A DNA stretch of 64,000 bases from Ceratotherium simum simum (Eukaryota; Chordata; Mammalia; Perissodactyla; Rhinocerotidae). Below are positions 21,801-31,700 of this stretch, in pieces. Location of the stretch: assembly GCF_000283155.1 (NCBI RefSeq), contig NW_004454177.1:4618222-4682221 (forward strand). Direction: 5' to 3'. Positions within the stretch are counted from its first letter, which is position 1; each line of letters begins with the position of its first letter. A program made the position numbers and the translations under genes. The notes under the pieces were generated by a model. That model ran no database searches. It was given only the letters and a program-made list of their open reading frames with translations, and was not told where the DNA came from.

Positions 21801-24800
21801 AGGCCCATCCTCTTTGCCTTCAGCCTTATATGCCCTATGTTCTTTGCTTACAGAATTCCAAGAGCGCCCAGGGTCTGGCTGGTCTTCGAAACCTTGGGAA
21901 CACGGTGAGTTCTTAGCAGCTCACATCTTTCCTGAGGCCACCTCCTAGTATCTCAACTGGAACAATCTAACCAGAGTCCCCTCCTGGCTCCGGCTAACTC
22001 CCTACCCTCTGGGCCAGTTGGTACCTGCCCTTCCTGATTGGTGTTTTACAGAATTGCTGGGCTCTGCCTCACCCATGCCCCCAGCAGGAAGCACTGCTGA
22101 AGGGGAGTTGCCTTAACTGTCAGCTCCTTTGCTGGATGCTTCTCCTCAAGGATATCCATCACGTCCCACCCACATCTGTCCAGCTCACCCACAGCCTTTT
22201 GTACACCCCTATAGTAAATAACCAATCACGTCACCTGTGCCAGCATTGGGAATTTGCTTCACTTTGCCCCTTTCACTTAAAAAAAGAGGAACTTGGGAGG
22301 ATTCATTTCTGGGGTAGATGAACAGGAGGGCCTTTGGTACTAAGTAAATAGAGATGCCAGACAGGGGTCTCTCTTCACCTACTGATTGTCTGGATTGTTT
22401 CTTGCAGTGCTTCATGAACTCCATTCTGCAGTGCCTGAGCAACACCCGGGAGTTGAGAGATTATTGCCTCCAGAGGCTCTATATGCGGGATCTCAGCCAC
22501 AGCAGCAATGCACACACAGCCCTCATGGAAGGTGAGGAGCCCTCCATGGGCACGGTCCTGCTTCCCCTTTGGACACTTTCCCTCTATGGTACTGATAGTT
22601 GTGTTTAAATGTACCTCTCTCATTTCTTTCTTTAGCTTCTTTTTGTTGGGATTCTAGTTTCAGAGTTTCTTACAGAAAATGTCTCACCTGTCCTCCACAC
22701 CCCCTCTCTACCCTCTCCTTTTAACAGAGTTTGCAAAACTAATCCAGACCATATGGACTTCTTCCCCCCATGACGTGGTGAGCCCATCTGAGTTCAAGAC
22801 CCAGATCCAGAGATATGCTCCGCGCTTCGTTGGCTACAAGTAAGGGCCTTGCAGACATGGCCTCTGCAGGGTGGGTGGCAGCAACAGCAGGTTCTTGAGA
22901 TAAAAGATATTGCTCACTCTCTTTCCTTTGTGTTCAGTCAGCAGGATGCTCAGGAGTTTCTTCGCTTTCTTCTGGATGGGCTCCACAATGAGGTGAACCG
23001 AGTAACAGTGAGGCCAAAGTCCAACGCTGAGAACCTCGATCATCTTCCGTAAGTCTGAGGAGAATGCTGTTCACATTTTGAACTTGAATTTTTCACCTGC
23101 CTCTTTGGGGGTAATGATTTGGGAAGAATTTTAAATACTAAGGATTTAGATTGATTGACACTTAAACTTATCATAGTTTGAGTTCTGACCCAATTGTCTT
23201 CCTGTCTCTGGTTCCTAGTGATGATGAGAAAGGGCGACAGATGTGGAGGAAATATCTAGAACGGGAAGACAGTCGGATTGGGGGTGAGTGCATGAATGGG
23301 GGGAATGCCTTTTTTCCCTTCCCTGCTTTTGCCTGAACAGAACATGGAAAGCCCTAAGAATCATTCTCCCAGGGAACCCTCTTTCTGCCCAGTGTCCCAC
23401 AAACTGAGGCAGGAGCAGGGAGGAAGGAGACACTGTGTAGAAGACCACGTGCTCACTTCCCTGTGTTGAAGCATCGCATGTCCATCTCTCCCCAGATCTC
23501 TTTGTTGGGCAACTAAAGAGCTCCCTGACGTGTACTGACTGTGGTTACTGTTCCACAGTCTTTGACCCCTTCTGGGACCTCTCCCTGCCCATCGCTAAGG
23601 TACGAAACCCTGCTGCCCCACTTCTGAAACTTGAACTCTTACCTTTTCATCTCGTTGACCTCTGACGCCTACTTTTTCCTCTCCCAGCGAGGTTATCCTG
23701 AGGTGACTTTAATGGACTGCATGAGGCTCTTCACCAAAGAGGATGTGCTTGATGGCGATGAAAAGCCCGTAAGTCACCCTTTTGTAACAGCAGTTTCCAA
23801 GAGACCTCTCTGGGGAAGATGCCCTCACCAGCAGATCCAGCCCAGGCCCATTGACTTCTCCCACAGTCCGTTCTAGCTCTGTCTGTCATGTCTTTCAGAC
23901 ATGCTGTCGCTGCCGAGCCAGAAAACGATGTATAAAGAAGTTCTCCATCCAGAGGTTCCCAAAGATCTTGGTGCTCCGTATCCTTAAACAATCCATCAAA
24001 GCAGGGCCTTCACTCTAGACAGTGACTGATGACAAGGGGCCAGGAGGTGAGGGCAAACGGAGTAAGAAAAAAGGAAACTTGATCGACTTCCCTTTTCTCG
24101 TTTGCTCCTCTGCTTCTGGAGAAGCGCAGTTGCCCTCTTAGGACTCGGTCTCCTTTTCTTTGACTCTGTTCTTGCTGCCCTGTCTGTCCTTGACTCACAT
24201 CAATACCAGACCTGAAGCGCTTCTCAGAATCCAGGATACGAACCAGCAAGCTCACAACATTTGTGAATTTCCCCCTAAGAGACCTGGACTTGAGAGAATT
24301 TGCCTCAGAAAACACCAGTGAGTATTTCTCAGCTGGAAGAGCGGAAACAAGGCACGAGTGTCCAGGATAGAGATGGGGGGCTGAGAGGTAGAGGGGCGCT
24401 GCTGAAGAGTGAGTGAGGCAAGTTGGGACTAGAGGCAGGAGGAGGAGGGAGCACAGGGCACAGAATGCCTCGGGCTTGAAATCTTGTATCTCCTCCTCAG
24501 ACCATGCTGTTTACAGCCTGTATGCTGTGTCCAATCACTCCGGGACCACCATGGGCGGCCATTATACAGCCTACTGCCGGAGTCCAGTGACGGGCGAATG
24601 GCACACTTTCAATGACTCCAGGTGAGACAGAGGCCTCAGACAGGGCTCCTGGCTGTCAGTCCCTCACCCGCCTCTATGGCTTCCACCTTGACTGGACAGA
24701 AAAGGTCAGAGCGAAAAGCCGTGTAACACGTGTGAGTCAGCTTCCATTTGAAGACTCTAGAGGACAGCAGAAGAGGTTGGCCTTGGGTGTGTAATAGAGG

Positions 24801-24977
24801 GACTAGAGATGGGCCCCACACTCCCTCAGCCGCTTAGTGTCCCAATGGCCCCCTCTCTGGGCTCTGACTTCTCCCTGCTCTCTCCACAGCGTCACACCCA
24901 TGTCCTCCAGCCAAGTGCGCACCAGCGACGCCTATTTGCTCTTCTACGAATTGGCCAGTCCACCATCCCGCATGTAG
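9097..24977 (+). CDS. USP2: Ubiquitin carboxyl-terminal hydrolase 2, long isoform (USP2a/USP2-69)
   Basis: Cysteine-protease deubiquitinase of the USP (C19) family, known to remove ubiquitin from targets such as cyclin D1, MDM2 and FASN. Twelve coding exons join in frame to 606 codons (human 605): 9097-9873, 21854-21904, 22408-22531, 22728-22839, 22938-23048, 23219-23283, 23496-23599, 23688-23768, 23899-23977, 24210-24317, 24501-24621, 24890-24977. Residues 1-259 are the isoform-specific, Ser/Tyr/Gly-rich disordered arm; 260-606 form the USP domain. Visible active-site residues are Cys277 (NTCFMNS), His558 (GGHYTAY) and Asn575/Asp576. Zinc-binding pairs are Cys426/Cys429 and Cys477/Cys480. 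All junctions keep phase and no stop or frameshift is seen. The gene shares its catalytic exons with USP2b and ends in a long 3' UTR. Confidence 0.96.
10771..10875 (+). repeat. (TGGA)n tetranucleotide microsatellite
   Basis: An imperfect then perfect TGGA/GGAT array, with a broken GGGT patch in the middle (about 10815-10827). It lies in the USP2 intron. Frames rich in MDGW or THPS on either strand are repeat translations. Confidence 0.95.
11435..11612 (+). repeat. MER5-type (hAT-Charlie) DNA transposon remnant
   Basis: Shows 'cagtgttccccaaag', 'tcagaatcacctgta', 'ctgagccccacccagat' and 'tgaggtttgaaaacc' in the order of a MER5A element, including both terminal regions. Confidence 0.7.
12195..12365 (+). 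repeat. MIR SINE
   Basis: 'cctagcagtgtaacctcag', 'aagttccttaacttctg', 'gtttcctctgtgagatgag' and the right end 'gcttgataaatgtctg'. Confidence 0.75.
12375..12545 (+). repeat. L2-like LINE 3' remnant (tentative)
   Basis: 'catggtccctgccctcggtg' with 'cactcacaattaacttgg' resembles the L2 3' end that encodes the 'ggtccctgccctcatggag' motif. Diverged. Confidence 0.45.
12570..12730 (+). repeat. MIR SINE
   Basis: 'tttaaccttggacacctctc', 'gtttcctcatctataaaagg' and 'tcatagggatgtcatgagg' follow the MIR consensus. Confidence 0.75.
13245..13261 (+). repeat. Poly-A tract
   Basis: A run of about 17 A without a recognisable SINE body in front of it. Confidence 0.8.
15680..16000 (+). repeat. L2 LINE 3' end remnant
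   Basis: 'catttatttagctcccac', 'ccctgcccttgaggaggttt', 'agaaggctttgtgaaaaac' and 'gccattccagaatc' follow the L2 3' region in order. Adjacent sequence beyond the MIR and ERE at 16470-16690 may be its continuation. Confidence 0.55.
16005..16250 (+). repeat. MIR SINE
   Basis: Near full-length forward MIR from 'ttgctctaagacaggtctgg' to 'gtgcctggcatttagtaag' and 'cttaatcaatgatag'. Confidence 0.8.
16257..16462 (-). mobile_element. ERE SINE
   Basis: Reverse ERE: T-rich end, 'ccaaagccccagtagacag', 'ctttaaccactaggcca' and terminal 'gggctggctc'. The near-duplicates AGTTTGGTTGTT (16249) and AGTTTTGTTGTT (16464) look like target-site duplications. Confidence 0.85.
17105..17145 (+). promoter_or_regulatory. 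USP2: Cluster of MEF2-type A/T motifs in the USP2 intron
   Basis: A perfect MEF2 consensus CTAAAAATAG lies at 17133-17142, with a near-match CTAAAAATAC at 17120-17129 and TATTTTTAAA at about 17108. It sits about 1.2 kb upstream of the USP2b exon. Regulatory use is inferred from motif density only. Confidence 0.4.
17896..18103. other. Assembly gap (208 N)
   Basis: Run of N inside the USP2b CpG island, about 250 bp upstream of its ATG. The length is not a round number, so it may be a sized gap. Confidence 1.
18355..18501 (+). CDS. USP2: USP2b coding exon 1
   Basis: 49 codons, ATG with A at -3. Donor GTACGC at 18502, phase 0, compatible with the shared exon at 21854. Confidence 0.95.
18355..24977 (+). 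CDS. USP2: Ubiquitin carboxyl-terminal hydrolase 2, short isoform (USP2b/USP2-45)
   Basis: An alternative first coding exon (18355-18501, 49 codons starting [12 protein letters not shown]) lies inside the USP2a intron in a CpG island. It ends in phase 0 at donor GTACGC, as does the USP2a exon, so both splice cleanly to 21854. With the eleven shared exons it gives 396 codons, the same as human USP2b. The isoform swaps the 259-residue arm for a short hydrophobic-ended leader while keeping the whole catalytic domain. In mouse the short form is the clock- and hormone-induced one (liver, kidney). Its immediate upstream promoter is partly lost in the 208-N gap. Confidence 0.95.
18502..21853 (+). 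other. USP2 intron before the shared exons, no recognised feature
   Basis: Mostly unique-looking sequence with C-rich simple runs near 20780-20810. No exon, RNA or clear repeat was identified. The acceptor ending TTACAG at 21853 is strong. Confidence 0.5.
21854..21904 (+). CDS. USP2: USP2 shared exon 2
   Basis: 17 codons, [17 protein letters not shown], first strand of the USP domain. Donor GTGAGT at 21905, phase 0. Confidence 0.95.
22408..22531 (+). CDS. USP2: USP2 shared exon 3 (catalytic Cys)
   Basis: Starts with the catalytic cysteine codon TGC (Cys277 of USP2a) in the Cys box. Ends one base into a codon, donor GTGAGG. Confidence 0.95.
22728..22839 (+). CDS. USP2: USP2 shared exon 4
   Basis: 112 bp between TTAACAG and GTAAGG. 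Encodes the [10 protein letters not shown] to VGY segment of the USP fold. Confidence 0.95.
22938..23048 (+). CDS. USP2: USP2 shared exon 5
   Basis: 111 bp. Encodes [19 protein letters not shown], the USP QQDAQEF motif. Donor GTAAGT. Confidence 0.95.
23219..23283 (+). CDS. USP2: USP2 shared exon 6
   Basis: 65 bp, [17 protein letters not shown] segment. Donor GTGAGT at 23284, one base left over. Confidence 0.93.
23496..23599 (+). CDS. USP2: USP2 shared exon 7 (first zinc Cys pair)
   Basis: 104 bp encoding [18 protein letters not shown] onward. Cys426 and Cys429 are the first zinc-binding pair. Donor GTACGA, phase 0. Confidence 0.95.
23688..23768 (+). CDS. USP2: USP2 shared exon 8
   Basis: 81 bp, 27 codons [15 protein letters not shown] onward. 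Donor GTAAGT, phase 0. Confidence 0.95.
23899..23977 (+). CDS. USP2: USP2 shared exon 9 (second zinc Cys pair)
   Basis: 79 bp, [15 protein letters not shown] onward, with zinc ligands Cys477 and Cys480. The donor GTATCC is weak, but the downstream acceptor restores His-Leu-Lys-Arg-Phe in frame. Confidence 0.92.
24210..24317 (+). CDS. USP2: USP2 shared exon 10
   Basis: 108 bp, [16 protein letters not shown] onward. Donor GTGAGT. Confidence 0.95.
24501..24621 (+). CDS. USP2: USP2 shared exon 11 (catalytic His)
   Basis: 121 bp. Carries the His box (His558) and Asn575/Asp576. Donor GTGAGA. Confidence 0.95.
24890..24977 (+). CDS. USP2: USP2 last coding exon
   Basis: Completes the Ser codon and runs [20 protein letters not shown] to the TAG at 24975-24977. 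Confidence 0.95.
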
Positions 24978-26640
24978 CAGCGAGGAGCTACATCCCTTTT
25001 TCCCTTCCCCATGGTGGCCCCACACCCTAAGTTTTTTTTTAAAACGACAAAAAAAAAAAACCTGACAAATAAGAGAAAAATAAACTAAAGCTGCCGAGCA
25101 GGAGTTGCTGCAGCCTGGTCAGAGTCTGGAGTGGGGAGCCAGCTGCTCCCGAGCCGCGCCTGGCGGGGAAGATCGACAGGACCCGGAGACCGGAGCCGGC
25201 ACAGTGCCCCTCGGCTTCTCTTGTTTGCAATTTTAAGCTTGTGGTTTTTTCCTGTGTGTAATAAACAACAGCGGTCTGTGGGGAGAAGATCTCCTCCACT
25301 GGCCGCCAGCTCTGGCCCCGCTCCTCCCGGGAAGACGGCGCCCTCTGGAGCCTGCTGGGAGGATCGCTGCCTGGAGCACCGGCGCCAGAGCCTGGCGCCC
25401 TGTCTTCACCTGGACCCTGCTCACTGGTCCAGAAGCAAGAAAAACACCCATGAGCCAAGAGCCCTCTTAACGCTGCTAACTCCAGGGGGACAGACTAGGG
25501 GACATCTTTGAAAAAAGCTGTTTTTGGTTTTTAAAAGCCCAACTTTTTTTTTTAATTACCATAACTGAAGTTTTCAGACTGGTGATGCTCTCCTTCACAC
25601 CTCTTCACAGCTGGGACATTGTGCTGGTCTTTTTTTTTTTTTTTTAATTCTTCAGATACAACTTTTCTAATGCTAGCCCCCAGTGGTGCTAGGTGGGTGT
25701 TGGCCAGGCCCCAAGCACAGCCACAGTAGACCTGGGATCTAACCAGTTTTTGTTCGTTTCTTAATGTTTTGGATGGAATCTAGTTGCCTCCAAGAATTGT
25801 GCCTTATAGCATTTGGGGACCAGGGGGTAACTGTCCCTCCCTGAAATATCCCTCAGCCTCTTCCCTTTTCCCCAGGGCCGTGTTCAAACCGGCTGGGGGA
25901 GATGGGGGCCATGCCCTTAGCCCCTGGCTTGTCTGCATTGCAGTGAGGGGAAGAGGAGATGAGCTGAAAGGAGATTTCTTATGGTAGTGTTTCAAGTTTT
26001 TCCTGCCCACTTCCTCCACCCCACCCCTGGTCTACTCCCCAGCTGTTTGAAGGATAGCACAAGCCCCTCATCCCTAGAGCTTCTCTCACCTTTAATTTAT
26101 TCCCTCAACATGCTTTTTCTCCCTGACGTTCCCTGCCCCCCACCTTCTCAGAGCCTCCTAGACATAGGCCCTTTGGACCGAGTTTCTCAGGGATGCCCAT
26201 GCCACCCCTCAGCTCCTCTTGGCCTCGGTCTTCAGTCCTGCCCTAGGAACTGGAGCCCGGGTGTCTGGGGACATCTTGCCTCTGCCGTATGTTTCTTTCC
26301 CATGGGCTTGATTTTGCCCTAACCATTTGGACAAAACTCTGTGCTGTCCCGGAGAGTAAAACTGTTCAGCACCAAGGCACGTAACCCTGTGCGTGGAGCT
26401 CTTTGCACCCACACAGCTGGCCTGGGTTGTGCCCCTTGGAGCCTGGCACTTTCCAGTGCTCCCAGGAGGAGGCATCAGAGAAAGACACCCCAAGTTTAAC
26501 TGGCCTGACACCCTTCTCCAGGGAAGACCTGTGAACCTGAGCCAAAGGGCTGGTGTCACTTGTTTACTGTGTAAGCAAGAGTAGAAGAATGTCTAATGTA
26601 CAATGGAACCTTGTACAGAATAAATAATAGCCTTGAGAAA
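24978..26640 (+). other. USP2: USP2 3' UTR
   Basis: About 1.66 kb. AATAAA occurs at 25079-25084, 25260-25265 and 26619-26624; the last is followed by a decline in GC and fits the main 3' end. Poly-T runs near 25550 and 25632 are inside the UTR. Confidence 0.8.
26619..26624 (+). terminator. USP2: Distal polyadenylation signal of USP2
   Basis: Canonical AATAAA. Cleavage is expected about 15-25 bases downstream. Confidence 0.75.
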
Positions 26641-28139
26641 CAAGTTGGTAAGTGATGGAGTCTTGATTTGGGAGGGGTTTGAACCCAGGAAGAGCTCCTA
26701 GCATGTTGAGGGCCAAATATTTTACTGCTTCAACCAGATTGTCAATTTCAAGTTCTGGAAATTTTACCCACTTTTTAGTTTAAACTTTTCAAGTATATAA
26801 AAAAGTTGACATAGTACACGTTTTGAACACCATATTTTTCATCTGGATTCACTGGTTATTAACATTTTGCCACATTTGTATATATTTTATTATTTTGGGC
26901 AAAACATTTAGGGGTGAAGTGTCATGTCACCATTTCTAAATACCTCAGCATGCATCTCCTGAGAATAAGGACATTCTCCCACATAACCTCAACGCTATCT
27001 TCACACCTAAGAAAATTAGCATATCTAATAGACTAAAATATCTAATTTATTTAAATGGACTGCTTTTTAACTGCTGGTGTGGGTACTCTGTTGGTTCTCT
27101 TTTGACACACGTGGGTCCCCATACAGACCTATGACAAGCTACAACAGGTCTCCAGCAGAGGCCGAATACAGCAGTTTGCTCCTAGAGCAGACAGGCTATA
27201 CCTGGATATGGAGTGATCGAGACTTGGTCCTTGATAAACAAAACATCTCAACTTGCCCCACTAATACCTACAAACAGCTGCCCGGAAGTTAAAGGTTTTG
27301 TTCTCTAAAGTGCTTTTTTCAGGACACCCACAGATTTAACCCCTTAAAGAGATGGCCTCTTTGGGGCACTCAGGGACTCGTCTCCTTTGGTTTTATCTTT
27401 TAATTCTTAGTACTGTTCGGATTTTCCATTTCTGCCGCAGATCTTAGAACCTGGGAAGCTGAAGTCTCCCCAATTGAGCTGGAGTGTTTTGTGGTGACTT
27501 TTCCTAACTGCCGTCCCTGCTCCAGACACTGCTGAGACAGCGGCGCCTGCTATCCAACTCACCTCGCGGGGTGAGACAGTAGTGGGGGCATTTTTTCTGG
27601 GCATTTTCCAAGAGTGGAAAAGAGGGATTGAAAACAACGGTGACTCAAACCCTGGGATCTCTCTCTGGCCTGCCCTGGGAGTGGCCCGACCCAGGGTAAG
27701 ATTTAAATGCTGATGAGTTCGTTCAAACCACAGGTGAACAGGATCACCTTCAAAATGGAAACATCAGGCTCACAGCAAAGTGGATGGGTAAGCCCCAAAT
27801 AAATGTAAGTTGCTCTCTCTCCTTTGACTAGTTTTTCACTGGAGGTAGAAGCCACCTGTGCGTTTCTGCTGTCTTCCCCTGGGGAACAGACGGACTGTAG
27901 GTAACGTCGAGGGCAGGGCTCAGCCTACTCCACCCTTGCTCTCAGGTCTCCCTTCTGTACTTAGCCCATGGTTCCTCTCATCCCCATGGCAACAAGTTCC
28001 AGTGCTACACAGATCCCAAACACAATCTGTCCCCATGTTTCTTCATCCATCAGCTTTGCCTCCTAGCAACTGGGATTTTTCCCCCATTCTTTGCTTGCGT
28101 TCCAGCAGGCCTCTCCCTGGGGGAGGTGCTCCCCCTGCA
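26641..28139. other. Intergenic, old LINE-like remnants
   Basis: 26755-27060 is AT-rich, with 'gccacatttgtatatatttt' and 'cagcatgcatctcctgag' that resemble antisense fragments of old L1 3' ends (tentative). The rest, including 27060-27800, holds nothing I can name. Confidence 0.35.
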
Positions 28140-28260
28140 GCTGTTCTTACGTGACCTTGAACAAGAACCTCTCTCTTTCTGGGCCCTAGTGCCTCATCTG
28201 TGAATTAAGGAGATTGGAGTATTGGACCTTGAAGGTCTCAGCTCAAGTGTTCTCATTCTA
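28140..28260 (+). repeat. MIR SINE fragment
   Basis: 'tgaccttgaacaagaacctc', 'ctagtgcctcatctgtgaat' in MIR order. Confidence 0.65.
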
Positions 28261-28854
28261 AGTCACTTTTTCTCTGAATACGAGCCTCAAGTCCTGGGTT
28301 AGATAGGACTACGTGCTTCTGGTTCCCTGGTTCCGGTTTATAGAGTTACTATATAAATTTATTTATATTCATTTTTTTTTAAAGTGACCAGTGCTCAGAA
28401 AATGCATATTACTTTCGATAAAACATTAGAGTTAGGACCATAGAGGTCACCTTGTCCACATTCTCATTTGCAGTAAGGATGTGGGCCCTAGAGAAGGCTT
28501 GCTCGAGTCCGCCAGCTTGTCAGTAGCAGAGGCAGGATGGGACCCAGGTATCTCGACTCCCCACCCAGTTGTCTTTCCATCTGAATACTCTGCCTTTGGG
28601 GTGAATAATTGACAGCATTTTGCAGGAATTTCTGCAGCAAATTTTCCAACCCTGTGTCTATTAAGAACTGAGCTGAACAGAGATGTAACCAGGGAACTCC
28701 CTGACTCTATCCAGCCACACAAACCCAAGAGCAAAACCAGTAGGATCTGTCGCATACCTGGGCCCAAGGAGGTCTGGGATGGGCACCTCTGAGGGTCCCC
28801 GTCCGCGTCACTCTATGGGCAGAAACAAGCCCCTGTGCAGGAGGCAGGGGGCAG

Positions 28855-28995
28855 CAGAAAGAGACTAGCATTTACAGTCCAAGCAAATTACTTAATCTCT
28901 CTGAGCCTCAGTCTTCTCCTCTGTGATCTGAGCCTAACAACACCTACTCAGAGCTGTGAGTGTCTGGCACATCGTAGGTACTCAGCACACGTCCG
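28855..28995 (+). repeat. MIR SINE fragment
   Basis: 'acttaatctctctgagcctc', 'gtctggcacatcgtaggtac' with 'tcagcac' at the end. Confidence 0.75.
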
Positions 28996-29875
28996 CTCCC
29001 CCACCTCACTCCCGCTTCCAGCACTGCACCATCATCACTCCACGAAGGTTGTCTTAGCGGGTGATCCTCAGCAAATGTTTGGTTCCTCTGGCCTGTCAGG
29101 ATGCTTCTGCCTTCTTTTTCCTAAACAACATACTTGACAAAGGCTTAGGAATGCAAAGTAAGTATAGCATTGCCCAAACCAAGCAGAATTAGCGAGGCAG
29201 AGCCACTGAATGGACATTCCAAATCCAGAGGATGAGCTTTTCTGATTTCCTGATATTTGCTATGACCTGCCTGCCTCTTGGAGATACCGGTAAACTGGCT
29301 GGGATTGAGCTGCAGTCTTCCAGGCTCCTAGAGACTAGAGAGGATCCGGGAACCAGGGGGTGAAGATCAAGGTGCCAAGAGGTGGCCAAGACAGAAGCAA
29401 GCAAGCTAGGGCTCAAGGCTGCAGGGCTGAAACTTCCCTGTGCTCTCCACACCCAGGCTCCCAAAAATGCCTCCGAAGGGGTGCTTGCCCATTGCCTATT
29501 CTACAAGGTTTATGGAAAGAACATGGAAAATGGAAAGGAAAGGAAGAAAAAAAGGGGAAAGGGGAAAAAGGACAAAAAATTGAAAACCAGGAATCCAACA
29601 GACCCAGCTCTGAAATCCAACCCTGCTCCTTGCCAGCTGGACCACTTCGGGGCCTCAGTTACACTTGGAAAATGGGAACAAAAACAACTCCCTGACCTTG
29701 CCCCCAGGACTACTATGAGGCAATATGAGGACAAATGAGACAATAAGTTGAGGGATCTGCATTCTATTTCTCTCTTACTGTCATTTTACTCAGGCCATAC
29801 TCCCACCTGACCTGCTCCCTCACAGGGCAGCTCACATCCTCTCCCCCAAAATACTTTCATAATACAGCCAAATCC

Positions 29876-30130
29876 AGAGCCAGCCCAGTGGAGTAGCAGC
29901 TAAGTGCGCGCGCTCTGCTTTGGTGGCCCAGGGTTCACAGGTTTGGATCGCAGGCATGGACCTATACGCCACTTATCAAGCCATGCTGTGGTGGTGTCCC
30001 ATATAAAGTGGAGGAAGATGGGCACGGATGTTAGCCCAGGGCCAATCTTCCTCAGCAAAAAGAGGAGGATTGCCATCGGATGTTAGCTCAGGGCTAATCT
30101 TCCTCACAAAAAAAAAGAAGAAAAAACCAG
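29876..30130 (+). mobile_element. ERE SINE
   Basis: Head 'agccagcccagtggagtagc', middle 'aagccatgctgtggtggtgt', then two copies of the 'ggatgttagc(c/t)cagggc' unit and an A-rich tail. The duplicated 3' unit is seen in one other copy in this window (52434). Confidence 0.85.
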
Positions 30131-30384
30131 CCAATTCAAGGTGCCTGTGGCCGCAGAGCCAAGGGTGTTGTCAAGGACGGCCATGGACCACAGCAAAGCC
30201 AGAGGGAAGCTTCCTGCTCTCCTAGCCTCCCTTTTGCCTCCTTTCCACTGCCTTCCCACAAACAGAGACAATTCTAAGACCCAGTTCTGACCAAGCCAGT
30301 CTCTGCTTAACACAGGTCACAGCCCAGCCTCCTTAGGCCCACAATGCTAAGCCTCCCCTCCTTTCTGGAATTCCCTACCCAAAC

Positions 30385-30555
30385 CCCAAGTTCTGCCTAT
30401 TGAAAATCTTTTTAAACCCTCAAACTTTAGACTAAATGCTCACCTCTTCCAGGAAGTCCCTCTGCCTGCCCCCATCAGAGGTAGTCATTGCTGCCTCAGC
30501 TTACCCAGCATTTGATCTCTGGCCTTATAACCCAGTAACCTGTCTTCATGTCTGC
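30385..30555 (+). repeat. L2 LINE 3' remnant
   Basis: 'aaatgctcacctcttccagg', 'aagtccctctgcctgccccc' and 'cagcatttgatctctggc' resemble the L2 3' region. Confidence 0.5.
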
Positions 30556-31255
30556 CCCTAAACCAGCAGTTGTCAAAGGGCCCCTTTACACTCTTAAAAA
30601 TTATTGAGAACCCCAAAGAACTTCTGTTTATGTGGGTTATACCTATCAATATTTACCATATTAAAATTAGAACTGAAAGGAATTTAAATATTTTCCTCTC
30701 TTACTTTTTTTTTTTTTTTTTTGGTGAGGAAGATTCGCCTTGAGCTAACATCCATGCCCATCTTCCTCTATTTTGTATGTGGGACACCACCACAGCTCAG
30801 CTTGACGAGCGGTGCATAGGTCCATGCCCAAGTTTGCCGAACTTGCAAACCTTGGGCCGCCAAAGCAGAGCGTGCAAACTTAACCACTACGCCACCGGGC
30901 CGGCCCCAATATTTTCTTATTTTTAAATAACAAACTTTAGAATAATCCTAAACCCTTTATATGCTAACAGAAATAACATTTTTTATTTTTTAAAAAACTG
31001 CATTTTCCAAAACAAAAAGAAATTAGTAAGAACAGTAGCATCGTTTTACGTTTTTGCAAATCTCATTAATACCTGGCTTAATAGAAGACAGCTCTCTTCT
31101 TGTCTCCCTCTGCATGCAATCTGGTGCCATAGAACATCAGGAGGCCCCTGGAAAACTGCACTGCACGCTCACAAATGACAGTGAAAGAGGCAAATCAGGT
31201 CTCAGTGTTACGATGGAAATACTTGTGACCTCTCACACCCGCTAGAAGCAGTCCA
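30556..31255 (+). repeat. hAT-Charlie-type DNA transposon remnant, split by an ERE
   Basis: 'gagaaccccaaagaacttct', 'atgtgggttatacctatcaa', 'ttttgcaaatctcattaat', 'ggcttaatagaagacagct' and 'ctggaaaactgcactgcac' follow a common mammalian DNA-transposon consensus I associate with Charlie elements. The family name is tentative. The ERE at 30705 interrupts it. Confidence 0.55.
30703..30906 (-). mobile_element. ERE SINE
   Basis: Reverse ERE: T17 run, 'gagctaacatccatgcccat', 'ttaaccactacgccaccggg' and terminal 'ccggcccc'. An 'aatatttt' duplication flanks it. Confidence 0.88.
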
Positions 31256-31484
31256 CATCCAAGGGTCCAAGAAAAGGCTTGCCCCTAGACAGAAGTAGCC
31301 CAAGGCCCTCTAGGAGGTGGATGGAGAAGAACTTGGGGGTGGGTGGACCCTCTGAGGGCAAGGATAGCTGCCTTAGGATCACAGACTCGGTCTCCTTTGT
31401 GTCTTCTCTCCCCACTGGGCTCCTCACTGTGTTCCTCCTTTGTGCCTCGGCCCCAGCATCGGGTGAAAGAGGTGTGTCACAGAA

Positions 31485-31700
31485 AACATGCACTTTGGAT
31501 TGACCCAGTCCTAGGTTCAACTCTTGTCTCTGTATCTTACCAGCTGTGTGACCTTGGGAAAGTTACTTAACCTCTCAGAGCCTTAGTGCCATCCTTTTTA
31601 AAATGGTTATACTACCTCATAGAGTGACTGAAGGAAAGAAACTGTAAGACCCCTTGCCCAGGGCCTGATACACAACAGGCATTCTACAAACGGTAGCCAG
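31485..31700 (+). repeat. MIR SINE
   Basis: Full-body MIR: 'cctaggttcaactcttgtct', 'gctgtgtgaccttgggaaag', 'acctcatagagtgactgaag', 'gcctgatacacaacaggc'. Confidence 0.85.
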
